From positions 1 to 41,688 of the IMG/VR virus record IMGVR_UViG_3300042197_003613: DNA of 41,688 nt; one strand, written 5' to 3'. Origin of the DNA: a virus. Each line of letters opens with the position of its first letter. Position 1 is the first letter of the stretch. A program made the position numbers and the translations under genes. Of the stretch, positions 17,373 through 25,603 are shown piece by piece. The notes under the pieces were generated by a model. It ran no database searches. It had not been told where the DNA came from and saw nothing but the letters and a program-made list of their open reading frames with translations.

Positions 17373-18283
17373 CCACACGCCCTTATGTAAGCGTGGTCAT
17401 CATAGGGCGTAATGACGATTATGGCCAAGATTTCAAGACTCGAATCAACACTTTCGTGCGCAGCTTGGATCATCAGGTACGAGCGCACATGGATCTTTGG
17501 GAACTGATAGTGGTGGAGTGGAATCCCATGCCAGATCGCGATGGCTTGTCCTCGGTGTTGATGCCTACCCAGAATCTGCCAGTGAGAATAATTACCGTAC
17601 CAGCTGATCTCCATGCTGCCATCGGTTCTGCAACACCTGTTTTGGAATTTCATGCCAAGAACGCGGGCATACGCCGGGCCCGAGGAGATTTCGTGCTAGT
17701 CACCAATCCCGACATACTTTTCACACAGGCCCTAATAGACGAGCTGGCACAAAAACGATTGAGGACTGACACTGTTTATCGAACGGATCGGTACGATTTT
17801 GAAACCAAAGGCATCCAAGATGTGGCCGCAGCAGAGCTCATTGATTTTGCTCTGGATCACAGCTTCGTGGTACACGCCATGCAGGGAGAAGCCAGTGTGA
17901 GTATTCCTGTGGCCGCAGATCAACGCTTATGGACCCGGCTACCAAGATCACAGCTAGGTCCTGATGTTTGGCATACCAATGGCTGCGGAGACTTCATGTT
18001 GGCTGCTAGAGAAACCTTTTTTACGGTGCGTGGACTCTATGAGACCTTGGAGCACCGCTGGCACGTGGACAGCATCAGCTTGTTAAGATTTGCAGTGGCC
18101 AAGATGAAACATCACGCGTTTACGTCTCCCTTGTGCGTGTTCCATCAGCATCACGATCGTCGCGACCAGGATGTCACATTCCAGAGTCTCGACGTGGTGG
18201 CATTGGCCCGTAAGCCAGGAGATACGGACTGGGGATTCCGCGATCTGGCATTGCCGGAACAGATTCAGAGAGCCACGGTATGA
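17369..18283 (+). CDS. Family 2-like glycosyltransferase
   Basis: This 304-residue protein begins YVSVVIIGRNDDYG, the GT-A nucleotide-binding strand. It continues with KNAGIRRARGDFVLVTNPDILFT, where NPD is a plausible metal-binding DxD variant. A later TNGCGDFMLAARETF segment matches the acceptor loop. It is coupled to the dehydrogenase by an ATGA overlap and to the next methyltransferase likewise. The acceptor is unknown; a surface or virion polysaccharide is likely from context. Confidence 0.75.
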   Translation: MTTRPYVSVVIIGRNDDYGQDFKTRINTFVRSLDHQVRAHMDLWELIVVEWNPMPDRDGLSSVLMPTQNLPVRIITVPADLHAAIGSATPVLEFHAKNAGIRRARGDFVLVTNPDILFTQALIDELAQKRLRTDTVYRTDRYDFETKGIQDVAAAELIDFALDHSFVVHAMQGEASVSIPVAADQRLWTRLPRSQLGPDVWHTNGCGDFMLAARETFFTVRGLYETLEHRWHVDSISLLRFAVAKMKHHAFTSPLCVFHQHHDRRDQDVTFQSLDVVALARKPGDTDWGFRDLALPEQIQRATV

Positions 18284-18882
18284 AGCAACAGTATCTAGAA
18301 CAACTGCTGTTCAAGGTCAAGCACGGACATCAAGACAGCGATCGACATGTGATGACCTGTTTCAGCATCGCTTTGCAGATACATGCCCGGCGAATCCTAG
18401 AACTAGGAGTGCGCACCGGAAACACCACATTGCCTTTCTTGTGTGCAGCCCAGGAACTAGGTGGCATGGTGCATTCGGTAGACCTCGAAGCCACCACCTT
18501 CCAGTGTCCCGATGAGTTCCGGGTGTACTGGCAATTCTACCAGAGTGATGCCATCACATGGTTAGAACAACGCCAAAGCGAAGGCGGTCAATATGATCTC
18601 GTCTATATCGATGATTGGCACGCCTATGATCATGTGCGGCGAGAACTTGAGCTGGTGGCGCCCATGGTCACACCGTCATCTGTGATCTTGTTGCATGATC
18701 TCATGTACTCGGGCACACATCCGGATTATCATAGCGACCCAAATACCACTGACGCACAATGGAAAGGCGGCGGACCTTATCGTGCTGTTGCTGAGCTTGA
18801 TCCTGCAGTTTGGGAATGGAGCACCATACCGGTAAATCATGGCCTCACCTTGTTGCGCAAGAAAGGCCGGGTTCTGCCATGA
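18280..18882 (+). CDS. SAM-dependent methyltransferase (Methyltransf_24/CmcI-like)
   Basis: This 200-residue protein has RILELGVRTGNTTLPFL (motif I variant), HSVDLEA, YDLVYIDDWHAYDHVRRELEL and SVILLHDL. This set is seen in small O-methyltransferases of glycan clusters. The ID..H segment is usual for this group and may bind a metal. It overlaps both neighbours by 4 nt. The substrate, presumably a sugar or its nucleotide form, cannot be determined. Confidence 0.75.
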   Translation: MKQQYLEQLLFKVKHGHQDSDRHVMTCFSIALQIHARRILELGVRTGNTTLPFLCAAQELGGMVHSVDLEATTFQCPDEFRVYWQFYQSDAITWLEQRQSEGGQYDLVYIDDWHAYDHVRRELELVAPMVTPSSVILLHDLMYSGTHPDYHSDPNTTDAQWKGGGPYRAVAELDPAVWEWSTIPVNHGLTLLRKKGRVLP

Positions 18883-19718
18883 AATATCTGGTACTGGGTA
18901 GCCGAGGACAAATAGGTCTTAGCTTGTGTGGTTACCTGCGAGATCAGGGTCACGAGGTAGCAGAATTCGACATAGCGGATGGCATGCGTTATGACCTCCG
19001 CAGGATCAACAACACCGATCTGCACAAGGCCATGATCTGGTCTGACATGGTGTTCTTCTTGGCATGGGATGTGGGCGGTAGCACCTATCTGGCACGATAC
19101 CAAGACACCTATGATTTCGTGATGAACAATGTGGCCATAATGCACACAGTGTTCGATTGCCTAGCGCAGCATCAGAAACCATTCATATTCGCCTCTAGCC
19201 AGATGGCATCCATGAGCTACAGCTCATATGGACTGACCAAGAGCCTGGCCGAACGCATAACCCACACGCTGGGGGGCATAACAGCAAAGTTCTGGAATGT
19301 GTATGGTCTTGAGTTAGATCCCAACAAAACACATGTTATCACGGATTTCGTGATCAAGGCCCGGGACACCGGCGTGATCAATATGCGCACCGATGGCACA
19401 GAAAGCCGACAGATGCTGCATGCCGACGACTGCAGCCGTGCTCTTTATATTTTGAGCCAACGCTACCAGGATCTAGATAGGCAGCGTGAATATCATGTGA
19501 CCAGTTTTGAATGGCACACCATGTTGGAAGTGGCTGGTGTGGTGGCAGATCTTTTTCCTGGTTCTCTTGTGCTGCCTGCCGAGGCCAAAGATCTAGTGCA
19601 GAGAGATGCCCGGAACGAACCCGATCCTTATATCCTAGATATATGGCAACCAAAGATCACTTTGCGATCAGGCATCACAGATATCGTGGAGAAAATGAAC
19701 CATGACCGACACCATTGA
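18879..19718 (+). CDS. NAD-dependent sugar epimerase/dehydratase
   Basis: This 279-residue extended SDR protein has GSRGQIGLSL as the NAD-binding loop, FIFASSQMAS as the active-site strand, and SSYGLTKSLAER with the YxxxK pair. The catalytic Ser region is therefore intact. FWNVYGLE and SRQMLHADDCSRAL are typical of the C-terminal half. It resembles dTDP-4-dehydrorhamnose reductase or epimerase relatives, but I cannot name the reaction. The ATG overlaps the previous stop as ATGA. Confidence 0.75.
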   Translation: MKYLVLGSRGQIGLSLCGYLRDQGHEVAEFDIADGMRYDLRRINNTDLHKAMIWSDMVFFLAWDVGGSTYLARYQDTYDFVMNNVAIMHTVFDCLAQHQKPFIFASSQMASMSYSSYGLTKSLAERITHTLGGITAKFWNVYGLELDPNKTHVITDFVIKARDTGVINMRTDGTESRQMLHADDCSRALYILSQRYQDLDRQREYHVTSFEWHTMLEVAGVVADLFPGSLVLPAEAKDLVQRDARNEPDPYILDIWQPKITLRSGITDIVEKMNHDRHH

Positions 19719-20340
19719 TCTCGTTGAGTTCTGGAATCAAGAACACACGGCGCATAGCGGATGGTTGACCGGAACCAGCTGGCAAGCCATGAAACAGTAT
19801 TATGGCATCACAGATCGAGACGTACAGGGCAAGTGCTGTCTGGAGATCGGTGTGGGAAAGGCCACGGTCACCCGTGAGCTGGCCAGGCTGGCAGAAAAAC
19901 TCTACTGCTGCGACATAAGCTCAGCGGCACTGGCCAAGGTCAAGGATCTATCGACCGAATCTTGGTTGACACAGGATCTCGCACAGGCACCACCAGTGGA
20001 TGTGGTGTGATGTCATCTAGTGCTGGTACACTGCGATGACCAGGAGTGCCAAAGGATACTGACTGCCCTTAAACTCAATGCACTGGGCCGGATTTTTTGT
20101 CAGTTCAGTTTATTCAAAGATGAAAATCTGGGCATCCGAGATGCCGCGCCCGGAGTGCAGCAGAAGCTGGATCCGGGAAGCAAACACTGGTTCCGCACAA
20201 CAAAACAGATCAGGGATATAGTGGATTCTGCTGGTCTGGAGATACATAGTATGAAATCTCATGATCCTGGCGGCTACTTCGGATGGCATAACCAGATCTG
20301 GCAGTTTTTAGAACTGCGTCCCTCAAACAAGGAGCAATGA
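19702..20340 (+). pseudogene. SAM methyltransferase gene split by an in-frame TGA
   Basis: One continuous 212-codon frame encodes a class I methyltransferase, interrupted by a single TGA at 20008-20010. Upstream are the SAM motif CCLEIGVGKATVTREL and the acidic loop YCCDISS. Directly after the stop, in the same frame, come CHLVLVHCDD and RIFCQFSLFKDE, the normal continuation of this fold. The first 102 residues alone would lack the substrate half. A GTG at 20020 could restart the second half. This is either a recent nonsense mutation, a sequencing error or readthrough. TGA works as a normal stop elsewhere in the window. Confidence 0.7.
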
Positions 20341-20341
20341 A

Positions 20342-21316
20342 ATGAAAAAAGTTTTAGTATGTGGAGCAGGCGGATTCATTGGCGGACATCTTGTGTCCAG
20401 CTTGAAAAAACAAGGTCACCACGTGATCGGTGCCGACATCAAAGAACATGAATATCAGCGATCCGCAGCGGATGAATTCCATGTCATGGACCTACGTGAA
20501 CAGATCAATGTCAGGCAATTGATCACTGCTGATATCGATACTGTGTATCAGCTGGCCGCGGACATGGGCGGTGCCGGTTATATCTTTACAGGGGAGAATG
20601 ATGCAGACATCATGCACAATTCGGCCATGATCAACCTCAACATCGCGGAAGAGATGGTGCGCAAAGGTGTGCCGAATGTGTTCTACACATCATCGGCCTG
20701 CATGTATCCGGCCCACAATCAGCTGGATCCTGATAATCCGCTATTGAGCGAAGCATCTGCATACCCTGCCGAACCTGATTCAGAATATGGTTGGGAAAAA
20801 CTGTTCTCGGAACGGCTCTGGATGAGTTTTGGTCGCAACTATGGCCTGCGCGTGCGGATCGCCCGGCTGCACAATGTTTTCGGTGCTCTGGGTTCCTGGA
20901 ACAACGGCAAAGAAAAGGCCCCAGCTGCCTTGTGCCGCAAAGTGGCTCAAAGTTCTGGAGAGGTTGAAGTATGGGGTCCTGGCAACCAGACGCGCAGCTT
21001 CCTTTATATCGATGAGTGCGTCGAGGGCATTCATCGCATCCAGGCATCCACATGTGACTTTCCATTGAATCTGGGATCAGAAAGAATGATTTCCATAAAC
21101 GGTTTGGTCAAACTGATATCGACCATCGCTGCTAAATCTGTTACTATAAAGAACATACCCGGTCCACAGGGCGTGATGGGTCGCAACAGCCACAACCAAC
21201 TGATCAGAGAGACCATCGGTTGGGCACCGGCAGACAATCTCGAACTGGGACTCCGACAAACTTATGATTGGATAGCAGGCATGGTCCAGTCCGGAATCTT
21301 AGACAAGGCAGCATGA
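20342..21316 (+). CDS. GDP-mannose 3,5-epimerase-like protein
   Basis: This 324-residue SDR enzyme has GAGGFIGGHLV (NAD loop), AADMGGAGYI, FYTSSACMYPAHNQ (active site), SEYGWEKLFSERLW (YxxxK), and RLHNVFGALGSWNNGKEKAPAALCRKV. The last segment is close to the diagnostic stretch of GDP-mannose 3,5-epimerases. It would produce GDP-L-galactose/gulose-type sugars, or act on a related NDP-sugar. An AAGGAG site 7 nt before the ATG sets the start. It follows the broken methyltransferase and closes the sugar cluster. Confidence 0.85.
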   Translation: MKKVLVCGAGGFIGGHLVSSLKKQGHHVIGADIKEHEYQRSAADEFHVMDLREQINVRQLITADIDTVYQLAADMGGAGYIFTGENDADIMHNSAMINLNIAEEMVRKGVPNVFYTSSACMYPAHNQLDPDNPLLSEASAYPAEPDSEYGWEKLFSERLWMSFGRNYGLRVRIARLHNVFGALGSWNNGKEKAPAALCRKVAQSSGEVEVWGPGNQTRSFLYIDECVEGIHRIQASTCDFPLNLGSERMISINGLVKLISTIAAKSVTIKNIPGPQGVMGRNSHNQLIRETIGWAPADNLELGLRQTYDWIAGMVQSGILDKAA

Positions 21317-21813
21317 AGAAGATCTATCTCTCCTGGCAAGACGTCGAACATCATACTCAAGAGATCCTGCGCAAAATCACGCACGATGACTGGCGGCCAG
21401 ACTATGTGGTAGGACTCACTCGAGGAGGTTTGGTTCCAGCCAATCTCATCAGCCAGTATCTCGAAGTTCCTATGCATGCACTCAAAGTCAGTCTCCGGGA
21501 TGGTCACGGTGGTAGCGAAAGCAATCTATGGATGGCTGAGGACGCGTTCAACGGTCGACGCATCCTCATAGTGGATGATATTAACGATACCGGTGCCACC
21601 CTGGACTGGATCGCGGAAGACTGGAGCTCGGGCTGTAGGCCTGACGATCCTGTATGGAAGAACATATGGGGTGGTTCGGTACGAGTGGCTGTGCTGGTAG
21701 ACAATGATACCAGTCACACTGCTATGCCTATCTCCTATTATTCCATGGACATCAACAAGGAAGCCGATCCCTGCTGGATAGTTTTCCCCTGGGAAGATTG
21801 GTGGAAACGATGA
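21313..21813 (+). CDS. Phosphoribosyltransferase
   Basis: This 166-residue type I phosphoribosyltransferase has VVGLTRGGLVPANLIS (pyrophosphate loop) and the PRPP motif ILIVDDINDTGATLDW. It resembles hypoxanthine/xanthine-guanine phosphoribosyltransferases and could salvage a purine base or a 7-deazapurine. Base specificity cannot be read. It is coupled to the epimerase by an ATGA overlap and followed by a MazG-like gene, beginning the nucleotide-metabolism block. Confidence 0.85.
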   Translation: MKKIYLSWQDVEHHTQEILRKITHDDWRPDYVVGLTRGGLVPANLISQYLEVPMHALKVSLRDGHGGSESNLWMAEDAFNGRRILIVDDINDTGATLDWIAEDWSSGCRPDDPVWKNIWGGSVRVAVLVDNDTSHTAMPISYYSMDINKEADPCWIVFPWEDWWKR

Positions 21814-21822
21814 GGGAATCAG

Positions 21823-22194
21823 ATGAGTGACATATTCAATGACCAGCGCAAGTTCATGCGGGCCTGTGGCCAGATCACAGATCAGTTTGATGAAAAACAA
21901 TATCGCATGTACTGCGATCTCATTGCAGAAGAAACCCAAGAGCTCCAGGCAGCACTGCACATCAATGATCCTGAAGAACAACTAGATGCCCTGATCGACA
22001 TCTTGGTAGTCACAGCTGGGGCTCTGCACAGCTTCGGAGTGGATGCAGATGGTGCATGGAAAGAGGTCATGCGTTCAAACTTTGCCAAGGTTGATCCCAG
22101 GACCGGTCGGGTCACTCGACGTGAAGATGGCAAAGTCTTGAAACCCGCTGACTGGGAACCTCCTAGACTGAAAAATTTCCTGCGCCGACCATGA
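21823..22194 (+). CDS. MazG-like/all-alpha NTP pyrophosphohydrolase
   Basis: This 123-residue protein has LIAEETQELQAAL (metal-binding ExxE helix) and EEQLDALIDILVVTAGALHSFG (second acidic helix, ExxD type). These are the two parts of the MazG/dUTPase-2-like site. The C-terminal DPRTGRVTRREDGKVLKPADW stretch is usual in phage members. The family hydrolyses nucleoside triphosphates, or (p)ppGpp has been proposed for phage MazG. The preferred substrate is unknown. It sits directly before the MBD4-like glycosylase. Confidence 0.8.
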   Translation: MSDIFNDQRKFMRACGQITDQFDEKQYRMYCDLIAEETQELQAALHINDPEEQLDALIDILVVTAGALHSFGVDADGAWKEVMRSNFAKVDPRTGRVTRREDGKVLKPADWEPPRLKNFLRRP

Positions 22195-22619
22195 TCCAAC
22201 CCCTGCGCGATGATCTCATGGTGCAACAACAGTTACCTGGCATCACACGTTCCGAACTGATCTGGCAGCACATGGTGGCAGTGATCATGCTGAACCAGAC
22301 TGGTCGCAAACCTGTGAAAACGGTTTTACCTATATTTTTATCTTGTTGGCCCAATGCTTTGTTTTTCCGGCGCGCCCGGGAGCAGGACATCAAGGATGTG
22401 ATCTGGCCTCTGGGCATGGTCAACGTCCGGTGCAAAAGACTCCAGCGCATGACGGAAGATTTCTTGACTTGGGATCAAGAAGATGCTACAATGTTGTATG
22501 GTATCGGCAAGTATGGATCAGATTCATACGAAATCTTTTTCAAAGGCAATTACACCATCAAACCAACAGACAAAGAATTGAAAAGATACTTGCAGGAAGA
22601 AATTTTCATAACGGCCTAA
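22191..22619 (+). CDS. MBD4-like HhH-GPD DNA glycosylase
   Basis: This 142-residue protein is close to the catalytic domain of MBD4-type mismatch glycosylases. MVAVIMLNQTGRKPV (28-42) matches the first helices. VIWPLGMVNVRCKRLQRM matches the HhH scaffold. LYGIGKYGSDSYEIFF (102-117) is nearly the family signature, and D127 in PTDKELKRY occupies the catalytic Asp position. No Fe-S cysteines are present. Members remove T or U opposite G. In a phage with modified G residues it might protect or edit phage DNA, or attack host DNA. It overlaps the MazG-like gene as ATGA. Confidence 0.78.
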   Translation: MIQPLRDDLMVQQQLPGITRSELIWQHMVAVIMLNQTGRKPVKTVLPIFLSCWPNALFFRRAREQDIKDVIWPLGMVNVRCKRLQRMTEDFLTWDQEDATMLYGIGKYGSDSYEIFFKGNYTIKPTDKELKRYLQEEIFITA

Positions 22620-22628
22620 ATAATCTCA

Positions 22629-23521
22629 TGGAAAAAATCACTTACACAGAAATATTCTACAGCCTGCAAGGCGAAGGCAAGTGGGCTGGAGTACCTTCCA
22701 TCTTTTTCCGTACTTTTGGTTGCAATTTCCGTTGCCGCAAGTTTGGCAGGACGAGAGATGAGGTCATAGAAGGACACAATCCCGAAGTCACAGAAATCAT
22801 CCAGATGATAGAAAAGGATCCGGCACGCTATCGAGAATTCAAAGATTTGCCCTTGGTCACAACAGGTTGCGATACCTATGCGTCGATCTATCCGGAATTC
22901 AAGCGATTCAATCAACAGGCGGATGTGTACACCATCGCGGATCGGATCAACGACCTATTGCCTCACGGTACCTGGGATCAAGAATACAGCGATCAGATAC
23001 ACTTCATCATCACAGGTGGAGAACCTTTGCTGGCATATCAGCAACTGTATCCTACCTTGCTGGATCTCCTTCGCAAAAAAGGTCTGCGCGATGTCACTAT
23101 CGAAACCAATGGCAGCCAGTTGCTCTACAGCCAGGTAAGAGATTATCTGTTTGAAGATTTTACGCGAATGGGTCGAGATTACGATCGTCTCACTTTTTCT
23201 GTTAGCCCCAAACTGCCCTGCTCGGGAGAGAGCTGGGAGAATGCGATCCAACCCAAGGTGGTCAAAGAATATGAACTGGTGGGATATACCTATCTCAAGT
23301 TTGTTGTAGCCACCCGGCAGGATGTGGAAGATGCTGAACGCGCGGTGGCAGAATATCGTGAAGCTGGGTTTGGTGGTCCAGTATACCTCATGCCTGCAGG
23401 TGGTGTACCACAAGTATACAATCTCAATGTGCAAGAAGTGGCAAATCTAGCACTCGAAAGAGGGTGGCGATACAGCCCAAGACTTCAGGTCGATATCTTC
23501 AAGAACGCATGGGGTACATGA
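22629..23521 (+). CDS. queE: QueE-like 7-carboxy-7-deazaguanine synthase
   Basis: This 297-residue radical SAM enzyme should convert 6-carboxy-tetrahydropterin to 7-carboxy-7-deazaguanine (CDG). IFYSLQGEGKWAGVPSIFFR is the QueE N-terminus, and ITGGEPLL (128-135) and IETNGSQ follow. The [4Fe-4S] motif is odd: C32-x3-C36 is followed by RKF, not xxC. CDT, the normal continuation of the third Cys, occurs at C81 after a 44-residue insert. The start ATG gives the family N-terminus; an upstream in-frame extension would overlap the glycosylase. No ribosome-binding site is near it. A CTAAATA motif ends 5 nt before the ATG. Confidence 0.85.
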
Positions 23522-23787
23522 TGTGGGCCATAGAAAGCACCTTGGATCGTGCTATCAGGTTGCTGGCCGATCAGGATGACTTTGAACGCCGGGCTTTTCG
23601 AATCGAATATGCGTGGAGTGTATGGCCCAGACGGTGCTATCGCAATGAACGAAGAGTATGGGGGCAAGCTGTCCGGGTGCAAGCGGTATGGACCGGTCCA
23701 GGAGAACCCATCGTAGAAACACGTTGGTTGCATCGAGACGAAGCCGTGATCATGATGCTGAAAAGGAAAACCAATGGGACTGTTTGA
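23518..23787 (+). CDS. Hypothetical protein (89 aa)
   Basis: It starts at the first of two adjacent ATGs, overlapping the queE stop as ATGA. The product is basic and Trp/Arg-rich (YAWSVWPRRCYRNERRVW), with no signal peptide or membrane segment. It resembles small phage proteins without known function. It overlaps the next gene by 14 nt. Confidence 0.5.
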   Translation: MMWAIESTLDRAIRLLADQDDFERRAFRIEYAWSVWPRRCYRNERRVWGQAVRVQAVWTGPGEPIVETRWLHRDEAVIMMLKRKTNGTV

Positions 23788-24157
23788 TAGATTCCGGACA
23801 AAATCTGTGAAACCAGCAGAGCCTCGAGAAAAACCGGCTAAGGAAAAGAAATCGTCGAAAGACATAGCCACGGAAAAAGGCGAACCCTATGTGGCTATCT
23901 TGGGTATGGAGGTGGATCCTGATAATCTGCACCAAGGCAGTTTTGAACTGGATTGGAATTCAATCTTCGTCACGCGTTTGGTGAAAGCGGGCTACATGAT
24001 GAAAGAAACTGACACAGATGCGGACATCGTGGATCGCTGGTTCCAGAATGTGTGCCGCCATGTGGTGATGGAAACGTTTGAACAAGAACAAGCCATGAAC
24101 CCACAGCGTTTCGTGCGCAGCCGAGATCTAGGCGACGGTAGGCGAGAGCATTCATGA
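23774..24157 (+). CDS. Conserved T4-like phage hypothetical protein (127 aa)
   Basis: The product starts MGLFDRFRTK, has a Lys/Pro/Glu-rich linker (about 12-36), then GEPYVAILGMEVDPDNL and FELDWNSIFVTRLVKAGY. I recall this order in a conserved protein of T4-like cyanophages, unverified. The charged linker followed by a compact domain suggests a soluble accessory factor. It overlaps the MazG-like gene by 4 nt. Confidence 0.6.
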   Translation: MGLFDRFRTKSVKPAEPREKPAKEKKSSKDIATEKGEPYVAILGMEVDPDNLHQGSFELDWNSIFVTRLVKAGYMMKETDTDADIVDRWFQNVCRHVVMETFEQEQAMNPQRFVRSRDLGDGRREHS

Positions 24158-24426
24158 TCACGGATCGACAGAGAGAAGTGTTGGTGATCACCCAGGAAGA
24201 GGCTGCTGAAGTGATCCAGGAGATCAGCAAGGTCTTCCGGTTCGGCATAGATGATAACCACAGAGATGGCATGACCCACAGGAAAAGACTCGAGGCAGAA
24301 ATCGGAGATCTCCTGTGCATGATCGATCTCATGGTTGACAACCGCCTGATCGATCCCACAGCAGTAGAGCTCGCACGCCAAGCCAAGGTCACGAAACTGC
24401 GCCGATACAGCCAGATTTACACATGA
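24154..24426 (+). CDS. Small MazG-like nucleotide pyrophosphohydrolase (90 aa)
   Basis: This is the second all-alpha pyrophosphohydrolase in the block. VITQEEAAEVIQEISKVFRFG carries the ExxE helix and LEAEIGDLLCMIDLMVD the second acidic helix (ExxD). Size and motif spacing match the minimal phage MazG. Two such enzymes within 2.5 kb suggest different substrates, for example dUTP or a modified dNTP. The gene is coupled by 4-nt overlaps on both sides. Confidence 0.78.
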   Translation: MITDRQREVLVITQEEAAEVIQEISKVFRFGIDDNHRDGMTHRKRLEAEIGDLLCMIDLMVDNRLIDPTAVELARQAKVTKLRRYSQIYT

Positions 24427-24899
24427 TATTCAATCACATACGCCGGCTCAAAGACGAAGGCAAGAAGATCGGTATCACTTTCTCCACCTTCGATCTACTA
24501 CATGCTGGGCACATAGCCATGTTATCTGAAGCACGAAACCATTGCGACTATCTCATCTGTGGCTTGCAGACTGATCCCACCATCGATCGACCTGAAACTA
24601 AAAATCGGCCTGTGCAGAGCATCGTGGAACGGCAGATACAGCTGGCGGCCTGTAGGTATGTGGATGAAGTGGTGGTATACTCAACCGAGCAAGATCTCTG
24701 CGATCTATTGCTAATCTTGCCCGTAGACGTGCGTGTGCTGGGTGTGGAATATGAAGGCGTGTTTTTCAGTGGCCGGGATGAATGCTATCAACGAGAGATA
24801 GAGATAGTATACAACGGGCGAGATCATTCATTTTCCAGCTCCAGCCTGCGCAAACGAGTGGTACAGGCCGAGATAGAAAAAAATCTACAAGATCGATGA
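24423..24899 (+). CDS. Cytidylyltransferase-like nucleotidyltransferase
   Basis: This 158-residue Rossmann-type nucleotidyltransferase has ITFSTFDLLHAGHIAML (the HxGH site), LICGLQTDPTID, and RPVQSIVERQIQLAACRYVDEVV. FSSSSLRKRV matches the C-terminal ISTT-like substrate loop. It resembles glycerol-3-phosphate cytidylyltransferase or the RfaE nucleotidyl domain, which activate small phosphorylated compounds with CTP or ATP. It may serve the sugar pathways or a cofactor; the substrate is unknown. Confidence 0.8.
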   Translation: MIFNHIRRLKDEGKKIGITFSTFDLLHAGHIAMLSEARNHCDYLICGLQTDPTIDRPETKNRPVQSIVERQIQLAACRYVDEVVVYSTEQDLCDLLLILPVDVRVLGVEYEGVFFSGRDECYQREIEIVYNGRDHSFSSSSLRKRVVQAEIEKNLQDR

Positions 24900-25603
24900 T
24901 CCTTTATGTAAACGGCGATAGCCATACCGCTGCTGCAGAGGCAGTGAATCAGCACGCTTTCGCAGAGGATGACAGCCAATTTTTTTACCTAGGTCGTACA
25001 CCGCATCCCGCAAACTTGGCCGTAAGCTGGGGGCGTGTGTTGGCTGATGCCATGAAAGCCACGTTCAAATGCGACGCGGAATCAGCCAGCAGCAATGCCA
25101 GGATCATGCGCACTGCACGGGCCTGGGCTGAATCTCACGCTGGTCGCAGAGATCAGATCATGATAGTGCAGTGGAGCACCTGGGAACGAGAAGAATGGCT
25201 CATAGATGGCACATGGTACCAGGTCAATGCTTCGGGTGAGGATGCTGTACCGGAATCGCATCAAGCACGCTATCGCGAGTTCGTGGCCAATATCGATTGG
25301 CCTCGACAACAGACCCAGGCCCATGACGATATCTGGAGGCTGCATCAGGAACTGCAAGACTTGGACATCCCGCATGTTTTTTTCAACGGTAATTCATGGT
25401 TTGATTTCAAACTCAAATCGGACAGACGAGAATGGGGCGCCAGTTATATCGGACCTTACGATGCCAACAGCACCTATAATCAGTGGCTAAAACGCCACGG
25501 TTATCACACAGTAACGCCCAATTCCTGGCATTTTGGACGCGAAGCACACGCGGCCTGGAGCCGTTTTGTGTTACAATACTGTATCGACAACCGGATGATA
25601 TGA
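24896..25603 (+). CDS. SGNH-like phage protein
   Basis: This 235-residue protein begins MILYVNGDSHTAAAEA, where GDSH resembles block I of SGNH/GDSL hydrolases. WHFGREAHAAWSRF near the C-terminus provides the block V-type His. IMIVQWSTWEREEW in the middle is a stretch I associate with aquatic T4-like phages. Such proteins could remove acetyl or other esters from glycans, but activity is not established. The start and stop overlap neighbours as ATGA. Confidence 0.6.
   Translation: MILYVNGDSHTAAAEAVNQHAFAEDDSQFFYLGRTPHPANLAVSWGRVLADAMKATFKCDAESASSNARIMRTARAWAESHAGRRDQIMIVQWSTWEREEWLIDGTWYQVNASGEDAVPESHQARYREFVANIDWPRQQTQAHDDIWRLHQELQDLDIPHVFFNGNSWFDFKLKSDRREWGASYIGPYDANSTYNQWLKRHGYHTVTPNSWHFGREAHAAWSRFVLQYCIDNRMI

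Noticed and set aside
22343-22628. Upstream extension of the queE frame
   Set aside because: It overlaps the MBD4-like gene and is unrelated to QueE; the family N-terminus begins at 22629.
24896-25603. Candidate QueC (7-cyano-7-deazaguanine synthase)
   Set aside because: It lacks the SGGxDS ATP-pyrophosphatase loop and Cys zinc cluster; the GDSH start fits an SGNH-like protein instead.
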